DNA from: an uncultured bacterium
GTDB lineage: Bacteria > Oederibacteriota > PGYV01 > CAILUR01
Length of the DNA stretch: 7,095 bases
Direction of reading: 5' to 3'
NCBI GenBank assembly: GCA_903837445.1
Contig: CAILUR010000220.1
Coordinates: 1 to 7,095, forward strand
The notes beneath the pieces are model-generated. The model was not told the DNA's origin and made no database searches. It was given only the letters and a program-made list of their open reading frames with translations. Below are positions 1 through 6,418 of this stretch, piece after piece. The stretch's first letter is position 1, and the number at the start of each line of letters is the position of its first letter. A program made the translations under genes and the position numbers.

Positions 1-170
1 ATTGCTCTGGCTCCAAGTCCCATAGGATTATATCGGTTAAAAAATGGTTCATTGACTTTTTCCCAGGTAATAAGAGTGGTGTCTTTAAAATCATTTGCCA
101 GCGCCAAACCCGACGCTAAAAATACCAAACACAAAGAAATTAACATATAAACTGTCTTTTTTTTCAGCAC
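1..170 (-). CDS. N-terminus of an exported, probably outer-membrane protein (PorV/UPF0164-like), truncated by the window edge
   Basis: Only the first 56 codons are present; the frame is open to position 1. The chosen start is a GTG at 170..168, because a GGAGG Shine-Dalgarno (180..176) lies 5 nt upstream and this start gives a classical signal peptide: a basic KKK at residues 3-5, a hydrophobic core at about residues 7-22 and an ALA cleavage site after residue 25. An ATG at codon 9 would lose the basic region. The mature part begins NDFKDTT and reaches NPMGLGARA at residues 48-56. A GxGARA motif shortly after the signal peptide, normally followed by MGGA, is typical of the UPF0164/PorV/PorQ-type outer-membrane beta-barrel proteins. 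That assignment is an inference from one motif and the barrel itself lies outside the window. The gene stands 327 nt beyond miaA and has its own promoter, so it is probably transcribed separately. Export is well supported; the family is tentative. Confidence 0.6.
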   Translation of the reverse strand, partial: MLKKKTVYMLISLCLVFLASGLALANDFKDTTLITWEKVNEPFFNRYNPMGLGARA

Positions 171-175
171 AATTT

Positions 176-180
176 CCTCC
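176..180 (-). promoter_or_regulatory. Shine-Dalgarno that sets the GTG start of the exported protein
   Basis: GGAGG on the minus strand, followed by a 5-nt spacer (AAATT) and then GTG at 170..168. The strong match and ideal spacing are the main reason for preferring the GTG over the internal ATG at 146..144. Confidence 0.7.
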
Positions 181-275
181 ACGACTCTAATTATATAATA
201 ACTAACATAACAAAACACCCAAGAAACATAGCAATTTCATAATAAAGGGAACGCTAATCCGTATTATGAACCCAG

Positions 276-291
276 TTTTTATTAATAAAAA
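276..291. repeat. 16-bp perfect palindrome in the leader of the exported-protein gene
   Basis: TTTTTATTAATAAAAA is its own reverse complement and lies about 15-30 nt downstream of the predicted transcription start. It could be an operator site or a weak RNA hairpin. It is all A/T in a very AT-rich stretch, so chance is a serious alternative. Confidence 0.4.
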
Positions 292-311
292 AAGTTCTAA
301 TAACTTTAAAT

Positions 312-340
312 AATTTAACATACCTTTATTTTTATGTCAA
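312..340 (-). promoter_or_regulatory. Predicted sigma70-type promoter with extended -10
   Basis: On the minus strand a perfect -35 box TTGACA (340..335) is followed by a 17-nt spacer and a -10 box TAAATT (317..312), which matches TATAAT at four of six positions. A TG dinucleotide one base upstream of the -10 makes it an extended -10. Transcription would start near position 305 and run towards the exported-protein gene, leaving a leader of about 135 nt. The motifs are read directly; activity is inferred. A lone TATAAT at 195..190 nearer the gene has no matching -35 box and is a weaker alternative. Confidence 0.6.
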
Positions 341-442
341 ATGTTTTTCGTATTTATTATTACAAATTAAGGACTTATACATTATCTCTTTTATTCCCAA
401 ATTACTATTCCTGTCGCGGCTCACTTTTCATTCCGTATATTA

Positions 443-467
443 CAAAAATCAAACAAAGTTTTTGCCT
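443..467 (-). terminator. Weak candidate terminator after miaA
   Basis: About 30 nt past the miaA stop the minus strand reads AGGCAAA, loop AAC, TTTGTTT, then GATTTTT. This gives a 7-bp stem that includes two G-U pairs, followed by a short T run. The stem is AU-rich and would be a poor intrinsic terminator. No stronger hairpin with a T tract was found in the gap, so termination may be Rho-dependent or leaky. Confidence 0.25.
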
Positions 468-497
468 TAATTGGACAAAAAGTTCGTCTTTTAGTCT

Positions 498-1412
498 CTA
501 TCCCACTATCATATTTTTTAGAAATTCGCCTGTTTTATCTGGTGGTAGGTTATCCATATCCACACTCATCGTTTCCGTGTATTTTCGAAACCAAGTTTCC
601 TGTTTTTTAGCATAATTTCTTGTCGCTTGTTTTATTTGATCTGTGGTGTCTTGTAAGTTTGCCTTGCCTTCTATATATAATACCATTTCCTTGTAACCAA
701 TCGCCTGCATAGCTGTATTTTGCAAATTAAGCCCCAATGCCAAAAGCTTTTTAACTTCTTTTTCAAGTCCTGCCTTTATCATACTCTCTACTCTGTCATT
801 AATTTTTTTATACAAGGTTTCCCTGTAGCACTGTGTCACAAAAAAAGAATAGCTATCAGGATACTTCGTGCGTTCTGTTTTTTCCCTCACTTGTGCAAGG
901 GTCATACCTGCCCCTCTTATGATTTCAAGGGACCTTATCACTCTTCTGGGATTTTTCAAGTCAAGTTGTTTTGCCCCTGCTGGATCTTTTTCTTTAAGTT
1001 CTTTTACCAAATATGCCAATCCTTTTTCTTTTTCAAGACAGCGAAGTTCCTCTTTTATTTTTTCTGGAATTTTTCCAGCTTCAAAAAGTCCTTTTATTAC
1101 GGCACTAATATATAAACCTGTGCCCCCACAGATAATCGGTACTGCGCCTCTTTTTTTGATTTCATTCATAAGTTTTTCGGCGCGTTTTTTAAAATCAGCC
1201 GCCGAGAAAGCTTCAGAAGGAGCTATAATATCAAGCATATGATGTGGCACAGTTTTTCTTTCTTTTTGAGAGACTTTATTTGTGCCAATGTCCATACCTT
1301 TATATACTTGCATGGAATCAGCCGAAATTATTTCACCATTTATTTTTTTTGCGAGTTCAATTGCGGCAAAAGTTTTTCCAGTGGCAGTGGGGCCGCCTAT
1401 TATTATAAACAT
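498..1412 (-). CDS. miaA: tRNA dimethylallyltransferase MiaA
   Basis: This cytosolic enzyme transfers the dimethylallyl group of DMAPP to N6 of adenosine 37 in tRNAs that read codons starting with U, the first step towards ms2i6A. The 304-residue length is normal for the family. Visible signatures are the P-loop GGPTATGKT (residues 6-14), SADSMQVYKGMDIGT (30-44) containing the conserved Asp32, HHMLDI (57-62), GGTGLYI (96-102), NPRRVIRSLEI (154-164), the DRVESMIKAGLEKEV region (206-220), AMQAIGYKE (234-242) and YAKKQETWFRK (267-277). The set is complete with no missing key residue. The ATG lies 3 nt after the mutL stop, and no good Shine-Dalgarno is visible at normal spacing (only AAGAGA inside the last mutL codons), so translation probably depends on ribosomes finishing mutL. 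The mutL-miaA order is widely conserved in bacteria; no hfq follows here. Confidence 0.97.
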   Translation of the reverse strand: MFIIIGGPTATGKTFAAIELAKKINGEIISADSMQVYKGMDIGTNKVSQKERKTVPHHMLDIIAPSEAFSAADFKKRAEKLMNEIKKRGAVPIICGGTGLYISAVIKGLFEAGKIPEKIKEELRCLEKEKGLAYLVKELKEKDPAGAKQLDLKNPRRVIRSLEIIRGAGMTLAQVREKTERTKYPDSYSFFVTQCYRETLYKKINDRVESMIKAGLEKEVKKLLALGLNLQNTAMQAIGYKEMVLYIEGKANLQDTTDQIKQATRNYAKKQETWFRKYTETMSVDMDNLPPDKTGEFLKNMIVG

Positions 1413-1415
1413 TTT

Positions 1416-3170
1416 TTATAGTTTTCTCTTAAACATTTTTTCCACTTCGTCAAAGGGAATCTTTATCATTGCTGGCCGGCCATGGGGGCAAGAGTATGGG
1501 GCTTCGGATTCAAAATATTCTTCAAGCAGGGCTTCTATTTCTTCCTTGCCAAGCTCATCTCCCGCTTTTACCGCGGCCCTGCACGCCACGCGTGCTGCTA
1601 TATCCCGCAAAATTTCCTTAATATCCGCTTTGTTTTTTTCTTTTATGCTTTCAATTATTTCTCTAATAAAGGGTTCCGCAGCTTTGTGTTTTATCATTAC
1701 CGGCTGTGCCGATACCTTATAATCATTTTCTCCAAAAGGTTCAAAAGTAAATCCAGCCTTTTCAAATACTATAATATTTTTATCCACGAGGAGTTTTTCC
1801 TGCGGAGTCAAATGCACTATTTCGTGAATTAACATTTCTTGGATTTTCAGTTTCCCATTTTCTATTTCTTCTGACACGCGTTCATACAATACTTTTTCGT
1901 GTGCGGCGTGTTGATCAATAATAATAATATTCCCTTCATCCTCGCCTATTATATATGTTTTATGCAATTGTCCCAACGCTCTCATCCACATACTTGGCCT
2001 CTTTTGGGACTTTACTTCAAAAGCCGAAGTATCCGGTTGCACATATGCTTTTTTGCCGTCAAACAACTGTGCTTGCTCCGAGGCAAAATAATCCGTCAGA
2101 GCATTTTTTACTCCCTCAGGAGAAAAAGGATTTGCCCTATTCTCTGGTGGCACATTCTCCACTCCTATATATGGCGTCAGCTCCGCTTTCTGCAAGGCTT
2201 CTTCCACTGCTTTTTTAACTGCGTTAAACACCAGCCTGTCTTCTCTAAACTTCACTTCCGCTTTTGTGGGATGCACATTTACATCCACAGCCGCTGGATT
2301 TACCTCTAAAAATAAAAAAGCCACTGGATATTTTCCCCGCATAAGAAAAGTCCCATAGCCTTCAGAGAGGGCGAACATAATAGACCTATTAGAAATATTT
2401 CTTCCGTTTACAAACAGAAACTGAAAATTTCTCGAGGCCTTGCTGACTTCTGGTTTTGTAATAAACCCTTCCACTTTTATCGAATCACTGTAATACGCCA
2501 GAGGAATCAAAGCATCGTATATTTCTTTCCCATATATTATCCTTATTCTGTCTTTGAGAAAACTTTTTTGTGGAAAGAATACCAGTTCACGATCATCCAC
2601 CGTAAGGTTAAAAGACACATTCTCCTTGGCCAGCCCCTGACTCACCACAGTATCCACTATATGGATTTCTTCTGTATAATCTGACTTTAAAAATTTTAAT
2701 CTGGCAGGCGTATTATAAAAAATATCTCTAACTTTTATTATCGTGCCAGTATTACTTGTCTTTTTTTCTTCTTTTTTGACTTTCCCACCTTCCATATATA
2801 GATAAGTACCTGCTTCATCACCGTCAGTTTTTGTAAGAATTTCAATTTTTGAAATAGAGGCGATACTGGCAAGGGCTTCTCCGCGGAAACCCAGTGTGCT
2901 TATGCCGTTTAAATCTTCAGCGCTTTTTATTTTACTCGTCGCGTGCCGCAAAAAAGCATTTTTTGCGTCCTCTCCACTCATACCGCTTCCATTATCTTTT
3001 ACTTCTATGAGAGCCTTCCCTGCTTTTTCTATTTTAACGGTTATGCTTGTAGCACCAGCATCTATAGCATTTTCCAACATCTCTTTTACACAAGATGCAG
3101 GTCTTGCTATGACTTCTCCCGCGGCAATCTGGTTTATTACCTCATCTGATAAGAGTTTTATCTTTCCCAT
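1416..3170 (-). CDS. mutL: DNA mismatch repair protein MutL (endonuclease type)
   Basis: MutL links MutS mismatch recognition to strand incision. The 584-residue protein has an N-terminal GHKL ATPase domain (about 1-330). Visible there are INQIAAGEV (12-20), KEMLENAIDAGA (29-40) with the catalytic Glu30 and the metal-binding Asn34, DNGSGM (59-64), HATSK (76-80), GFRGEAL (94-100), NTPARLKFL (153-161) and VDVNVHPTKAEVKF (295-308). A short linker leads to the C-terminal dimerisation/nuclease domain with GQLHKTYII (400-408), the metal-binding DQHAAHEKVLYE (419-430, fitting DQHA-X2-E-X4-E), ACRAAVKAGD (529-538) and CPHGRP (561-566). These endonuclease motifs are present in MutL of bacteria that lack MutH. 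QEMLIH (444-449) occupies the place of the sliding-clamp-binding motif. The start is supported by AGGAG at 3180..3176 with 5-nt spacing. The gene lies 18 nt after the FN3 gene and 3 nt before miaA. No mutS is in the window. Confidence 0.98.
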   Translation of the reverse strand: MGKIKLLSDEVINQIAAGEVIARPASCVKEMLENAIDAGATSITVKIEKAGKALIEVKDNGSGMSGEDAKNAFLRHATSKIKSAEDLNGISTLGFRGEALASIASISKIEILTKTDGDEAGTYLYMEGGKVKKEEKKTSNTGTIIKVRDIFYNTPARLKFLKSDYTEEIHIVDTVVSQGLAKENVSFNLTVDDRELVFFPQKSFLKDRIRIIYGKEIYDALIPLAYYSDSIKVEGFITKPEVSKASRNFQFLFVNGRNISNRSIMFALSEGYGTFLMRGKYPVAFLFLEVNPAAVDVNVHPTKAEVKFREDRLVFNAVKKAVEEALQKAELTPYIGVENVPPENRANPFSPEGVKNALTDYFASEQAQLFDGKKAYVQPDTSAFEVKSQKRPSMWMRALGQLHKTYIIGEDEGNIIIIDQHAAHEKVLYERVSEEIENGKLKIQEMLIHEIVHLTPQEKLLVDKNIIVFEKAGFTFEPFGENDYKVSAQPVMIKHKAAEPFIREIIESIKEKNKADIKEILRDIAARVACRAAVKAGDELGKEEIEALLEEYFESEAPYSCPHGRPAMIKIPFDEVEKMFKRKL

Positions 3171-3188
3171 TATTTCTCCTAAACTTTC

Positions 3189-6100
3189 TTATTTTACCAC
3201 CGCTATTTTTTTAACAAATTTTTGTCCTTTAATTTCTAAAGACAACAGATACACTCCTGAGGCCACTCTTTGCCCAGAAGTATTTGTCCCATCCCAGTAA
3301 AAATCTAAACTTTCATAAGGGCTATCTTTTGAAACTACCCCTGTAGTTTTATCTTCGCGAATTGTTTTTACAAATTCTCCGCTTAAAGTATAAGCATTTA
3401 TTTTTACAGCCCCATCTTCTATCGCCTGGAATCTAAGTTTGAGGGTTTCCCCTTTGCTTAAATTAATCATATTTGCAAACACCCTCAACTTATTTGCTGG
3501 TTTTGGAAGATCAATTGAAAGAATAGAATATACCGCATCCTGGTTTCCTTCGTCATCCAAAGTTGTCAACATATAATAATATGTATTTCCCCAGTCCGTC
3601 TGCGTATCTAAATATTGTATCTCAGCCGTAGTGGTTAACAACTGGTATGTGCCACCGCCATCCGAACTCCTTTGAAGTTTGTATCCAAGCAAAGTATAAC
3701 TCCCCTTAGTCGCAGCATCCCAATCAATCAAAATATCTTTTTTGCCCACTCGCGTTGATCTCAACAGGCTGTTCGCAGGCAGTTTTGCTGCAATGTAAGG
3801 TGTGGCAAAAACCTCAGTCGACTTTGGGCCTTCCCCTGTAGTATTCTGTGTGGCAAGGGTGTAATAATAAGTGGTTCCGTTTATCAAACCGTTTGTATCT
3901 GTGTATTCTTTTTTTATCTGCGCCACATTCGCAATTCTTTCCCCATAAACTCCTGGAATAGTACTACGATAAATATTATAACTATCAGAACTAACTTTTT
4001 TCCAAAAAATTGTTACGCTGTTTTCTCCCGCTACTGCTTTTATATAATCAGGGCCCTGAGTCAAAGGGATTATTATCACCATTTCATTTGTCTGTGAAGT
4101 ATCAGTATTTCCCAAATCATCTATTGTTTTTACTTTATAATAATACACCGCAGTATTTGTATCAATTACTGCATCTGTATAATAAGTGTTCGTGGTCTGG
4201 GCTAAAGTAACAAAAGTGGCATCTGCCTGTGCCGTACTTCTACGGATTAAATATTTTGTAATTGTTTTATTTGTATATTCTCCAGAAGGCGCTCCCCAAG
4301 TAAGAATCACGCTTGACACTGCATAAGCCCCACTTATGTTCGTCGGAGCAAAAGGTAGCACTGAAGGTATCCCTGAAATTTCGCCTGAAAGCGGACTTAA
4401 ATCACCATTATACGCCTTTACTGAATAATAATACCTCGTAGTGCTCGAAACAGATTCTGCACTCGCCGTGTTCATTATGGCATCCGTAAAAGTGGCAGTC
4501 CCAGTAAAAGCATACACAGTTCCCAAACCACTTTCTCCCGGAATAGTACTTCTATAAATATTATATCCGCTTACATTATCTGCCGCATTATAACTATCCC
4601 AAGATAATTTCAGTTTCCCATCACCATTAGAAAGTAGCGTCACTCCCACAGGCGCTGTCAAGGCAGCCACAGCAGAAGGGGTTACAGAAACAAAAGCTGT
4701 TTCAGCACTTTCTCCATACTTATTAGTGCTGGATATCTTGTATAAATAATTTGCAGAGTTTACGAGCGAAGTATCCGTATAAGCGTTTTTAGTGGTTCCC
4801 GCATACTTAATAAAACTTAACCCGTCCGTACTTCTATAAATATTATATAGCGTGACATTTTCAAAATCAGGAGCCGCATCCCAATGCATTTCAGCGTAAG
4901 TGTTTTTCCCTGTCCCTGTGAGGTTCAGTGGAGCCACTGGAAGTGTAAAAGGCGTTATAGTGACACTGCTGTAATCGCCCTCCACTGTATTTACTGCAGA
5001 AACCCTGTAATAATTTTTCACAGAAGTTTCAGGAGGCACATCCTCATAAGAGGTATTTGTTACTGCAGGATATGTATAAATATTTTCAAAACCAGAACTT
5101 GTCGCTCTATAAATATTATATTGCGTCACAAGTTCCGCCGGAGCATTTGCATTCCAGGAAAGAATTACTCCCGCTGAAAAAGTAGTTGAAACGGCGGCAA
5201 AGTTTTCTGGTGCCGATGGCGTTATTATAACCGACACCTCTGGCGTTACAGTTATCCAGCCTGGCATAAGGGTCTCGCCTAAAGGATTCACTGCCGAGAC
5301 AGCATAATAATATTCTGTATATGTATTCACAGCGGAATCCACATAATATGCCGTAAAAGTATTTGTCGAATTCAGGTAGGTTAAAGGTCCCCCGTGCGCT
5401 TTATAAATTTTATATTGAGTAAGTTCCACTCCTGCTTTAATCCACGCCAAACGCACTCCCGCGGAAGAAGTGGTAAAAGTCAAGGCTGTCGGTGCTGATG
5501 GCGCCGTTAACACGCTAAAACTATATGGGATAGAGGTATTGCCCTCGACATCAACTGTTTTTAACGCATAATAATACCTGTTTCCTTCTGCCAAGCCTAT
5601 ATCGGTGTAATGAGATGTGGTAACGCCCTGCGCATACCATATAAGGTCTGAAGGATTTTGATATGTGGCTCTGTAAATATTATAACCCGTGACAGGATAT
5701 GTGCCCGCAGTTCCTGTTACTGACCAGTTAAGATTTACAACTGTGTTTCCAGAAGAAGCCGTAAAAGAAGCCAACTTCGGAGCACAGGGTGCCGCAAAAG
5801 GTGCCACTGCTACTGGCACAGTATAAGGTCCTTCTCCGTTCGAACCAGCACTGAGCCTGTAGTAATACGTTTCCCCATTTATGAGTGCCGTATCACTATC
5901 CAAATATTCAGAGTTTTTAGTATAGTTTATCAAACTGTAACCAGTTTCCACATAGGTGGATCTATATATATTATACCCTGTGACAGCCCCATCATAATTT
6001 CCCGACCAAGACAAAAAAACTTTTGTATTCCACGGCTCTGCATATACGGCAGAAGGGGGAAAAGGAAACGCCCTTTTAGCAGAAGTTAAAGTCCCAGTAT

Positions 6101-6407
6101 TTGAAAAAGCATCCACGGCCGCTACTTTATAATAATACGCATCAGAAGAATTTATCAACGGATCTGTCAGGGTAAATTGTGACGCTGAAGCGGTAAAGGT
6201 AATAAAATTATAATCCGTTTCTGAAAAACCTTGATAAGTCCCTCGATACAATGCGTAAAAAGCAGTATTTGTATCTGCCACAGCCTCCCAAGAGGCCGTT
6301 AAAGCAGGCGCATTATAAGTCAAAATTAAGTTAGCCGGTGTCTGTGGAGTCGCCGACAATGTTACTGCAAAAAAAACAAACATACTTAAAAAACTTAGCT
6401 TCCTCAT
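3189..6407 (-). CDS. Secreted multi-FN3 surface protein with FlgD-like / T9SS-like C-terminal domain
   Basis: This is a 1072-residue exported protein. The N-terminus is a signal peptide (RK at residues 2-3, hydrophobic to about 17, probable cleavage after LSA at 17-19). Ten fibronectin type III domains follow at roughly 20-115, 116-204, 205-302, 303-396, 397-490, 491-584, 585-685, 686-784, 785-877 and 878-969. Each shows a Trp in strand B, usually an (Y)NIYR(S/A)T-type motif in strand C and a Tyr-rich strand F; eight of ten carry YYY. Residues 970-1072 form a FlgD-Ig-like domain with AVKINAYTLSGEFVKTI, WDGTNTSGQRVASGVYLL and a terminal KKIAVVK, a pattern also seen in T9SS sorting domains. There is no transmembrane anchor or LPXTG, no catalytic motif, and I noticed only one cysteine (residue 208). 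The likely role is adhesion, matrix or cell-surface scaffolding; the ligand is unknown. The start has AAAGGAG with 6-nt spacing, abutting the stop of the preceding barrel gene, so the two are probably coupled. Confidence 0.85.
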   Translation of the reverse strand: MRKLSFLSMFVFFAVTLSATPQTPANLILTYNAPALTASWEAVADTNTAFYALYRGTYQGFSETDYNFITFTASASQFTLTDPLINSSDAYYYKVAAVDAFSNTGTLTSAKRAFPFPPSAVYAEPWNTKVFLSWSGNYDGAVTGYNIYRSTYVETGYSLINYTKNSEYLDSDTALINGETYYYRLSAGSNGEGPYTVPVAVAPFAAPCAPKLASFTASSGNTVVNLNWSVTGTAGTYPVTGYNIYRATYQNPSDLIWYAQGVTTSHYTDIGLAEGNRYYYALKTVDVEGNTSIPYSFSVLTAPSAPTALTFTTSSAGVRLAWIKAGVELTQYKIYKAHGGPLTYLNSTNTFTAYYVDSAVNTYTEYYYAVSAVNPLGETLMPGWITVTPEVSVIITPSAPENFAAVSTTFSAGVILSWNANAPAELVTQYNIYRATSSGFENIYTYPAVTNTSYEDVPPETSVKNYYRVSAVNTVEGDYSSVTITPFTLPVAPLNLTGTGKNTYAEMHWDAAPDFENVTLYNIYRSTDGLSFIKYAGTTKNAYTDTSLVNSANYLYKISSTNKYGESAETAFVSVTPSAVAALTAPVGVTLLSNGDGKLKLSWDSYNAADNVSGYNIYRSTIPGESGLGTVYAFTGTATFTDAIMNTASAESVSSTTRYYYSVKAYNGDLSPLSGEISGIPSVLPFAPTNISGAYAVSSVILTWGAPSGEYTNKTITKYLIRRSTAQADATFVTLAQTTNTYYTDAVIDTNTAVYYYKVKTIDDLGNTDTSQTNEMVIIIPLTQGPDYIKAVAGENSVTIFWKKVSSDSYNIYRSTIPGVYGERIANVAQIKKEYTDTNGLINGTTYYYTLATQNTTGEGPKSTEVFATPYIAAKLPANSLLRSTRVGKKDILIDWDAATKGSYTLLGYKLQRSSDGGGTYQLLTTTAEIQYLDTQTDWGNTYYYMLTTLDDEGNQDAVYSILSIDLPKPANKLRVFANMINLSKGETLKLRFQAIEDGAVKINAYTLSGEFVKTIREDKTTGVVSKDSPYESLDFYWDGTNTSGQRVASGVYLLSLEIKGQKFVKKIAVVK
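3192..3500 (-). other. FlgD-Ig-like C-terminal domain (possible secretion/sorting tail)
   Basis: Residues 970-1072 of the FN3 protein. The layout is an N-terminal strand with NLSKGETLKLRF, then GAVKINAYTLSGEFVKTI, then WDGTNTSGQRVASGVYLLSLE and a basic last strand ending KKIAVVK. This matches the general plan of FlgD-Ig-like domains found at the ends of many secreted proteins, and resembles type A T9SS sorting domains. Its position at the extreme C-terminus, after a repeat stalk and without any membrane anchor, fits a sorting or attachment role. That role is inferred. Confidence 0.65.
3952..3980 (-). repeat. 29-nt DNA repeat, copy in FN3 unit 9
   Basis: It matches the segment at 4537..4565 in FN3 unit 7 at 26 of 29 bases. 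Both encode YNIYRSTIPG; the three differences are silent (for example CGT against AGA for the arginine). The A/T-rich core (ATAAATATTATA on the plus strand) recurs less perfectly in most other units because it encodes the strand-C motif. Confidence 0.6.
4537..4565 (-). repeat. 29-nt DNA repeat, copy in FN3 unit 7
   Basis: Partner of the copy at 3952..3980, 26 of 29 bases identical, encoding the same ten residues YNIYRSTIPG. The flanking sequence diverges at once, so the shared block is small. It may reflect a local duplication or conversion, or selection on the protein motif. Confidence 0.6.
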
Positions 6408-6413
6408 ACATAA

Positions 6414-6418
6414 CTCCT
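6414..6418 (-). promoter_or_regulatory. Shine-Dalgarno of the FN3 gene, abutting the preceding stop codon
   Basis: AGGAG on the minus strand follows directly after the TAA (6421..6419) of the beta-barrel gene, and the FN3 ATG lies 6 nt further on. Ribosomes ending the barrel gene stop on top of this site, which suggests coupled translation. An out-of-frame ATG at 6411..6409 lies too close to the site to be the better start. Confidence 0.7.

Larger units (their letters stand above)
171..497. other. AT-rich intergenic region between miaA and the downstream exported-protein gene
   Basis: This is the only long gene-free stretch (327 nt). On the minus strand it holds, in order, a weak AT-rich hairpin after miaA, a sigma70-type promoter, a roughly 135-nt leader with a 16-bp perfect palindrome, and the Shine-Dalgarno of the next gene. 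Minus-strand frames inside it are very short (8 and 16 codons from ATG) and none has a convincing ribosome site. No tRNA-like or recognisable riboswitch structure was seen. A plus-strand frame starting at 334 runs into miaA antisense and is not credible as a gene. Confidence 0.6.
3501..6344 (-). repeat. Array of ten tandem FN3 domains within the surface protein
   Basis: Ten units of about 89-101 residues run head to tail (residues 22-969), joined by short Pro-rich linkers such as PSAP, FAP and VAP. The strand-C motif recurs as YALYRGT, YNIYRST, YNIYRAT, YKIYKAH, YNIYRAT, YNIYRST, YNIYRST, YLIRRST, YNIYRST and YKLQRSS. The strand-F motif recurs as YYYK/R/A/S/T/M, reduced to NYYR in unit 5 and YLYK in unit 6. 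Outside these strands the units have diverged, so the array is old, apart from the local DNA similarity between units 7 and 9. Confidence 0.85.

Noticed and set aside
120..170. Exported protein at the left edge as a lipoprotein, because of Cys14 in the signal region
   Set aside because: The residues before the cysteine (ISL) do not fit a lipobox, and the cysteine lies in the middle of the hydrophobic core. The ALA site at residues 23-25 fits signal peptidase I.
363..474. 8-bp inverted repeat AATTAAGG / CCTTAATT about 95 bp apart
   Set aside because: It is short, far apart and AT-rich, so it is expected by chance and too distant for a terminator hairpin.
334..615. Plus-strand open frame of 93 codons starting in the intergenic region
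   Set aside because: More than a third of it is antisense to miaA. There is no Shine-Dalgarno before the ATG, and the start overlaps the predicted minus-strand promoter.
1282..1722. Plus-strand open frame of 146 codons antisense to the mutL/miaA junction
   Set aside because: It lies wholly opposite two clearly conserved genes, has no good ribosome site, and its Ser/Phe/Ile-rich composition is what the antisense of Lys/Glu-rich genes gives.
2896..3300. Plus-strand open frame of 134 codons antisense to the mutL start and the FN3 end
   Set aside because: It spans opposite two real genes and their junction, with no recognisable domain; it is a shadow frame.
3960..5975. Recurrent TATAAATATTATA-like blocks as promoters or binding sites
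   Set aside because: They all fall in frame at the strand-C motif of FN3 units and are explained by codons for YNIY.
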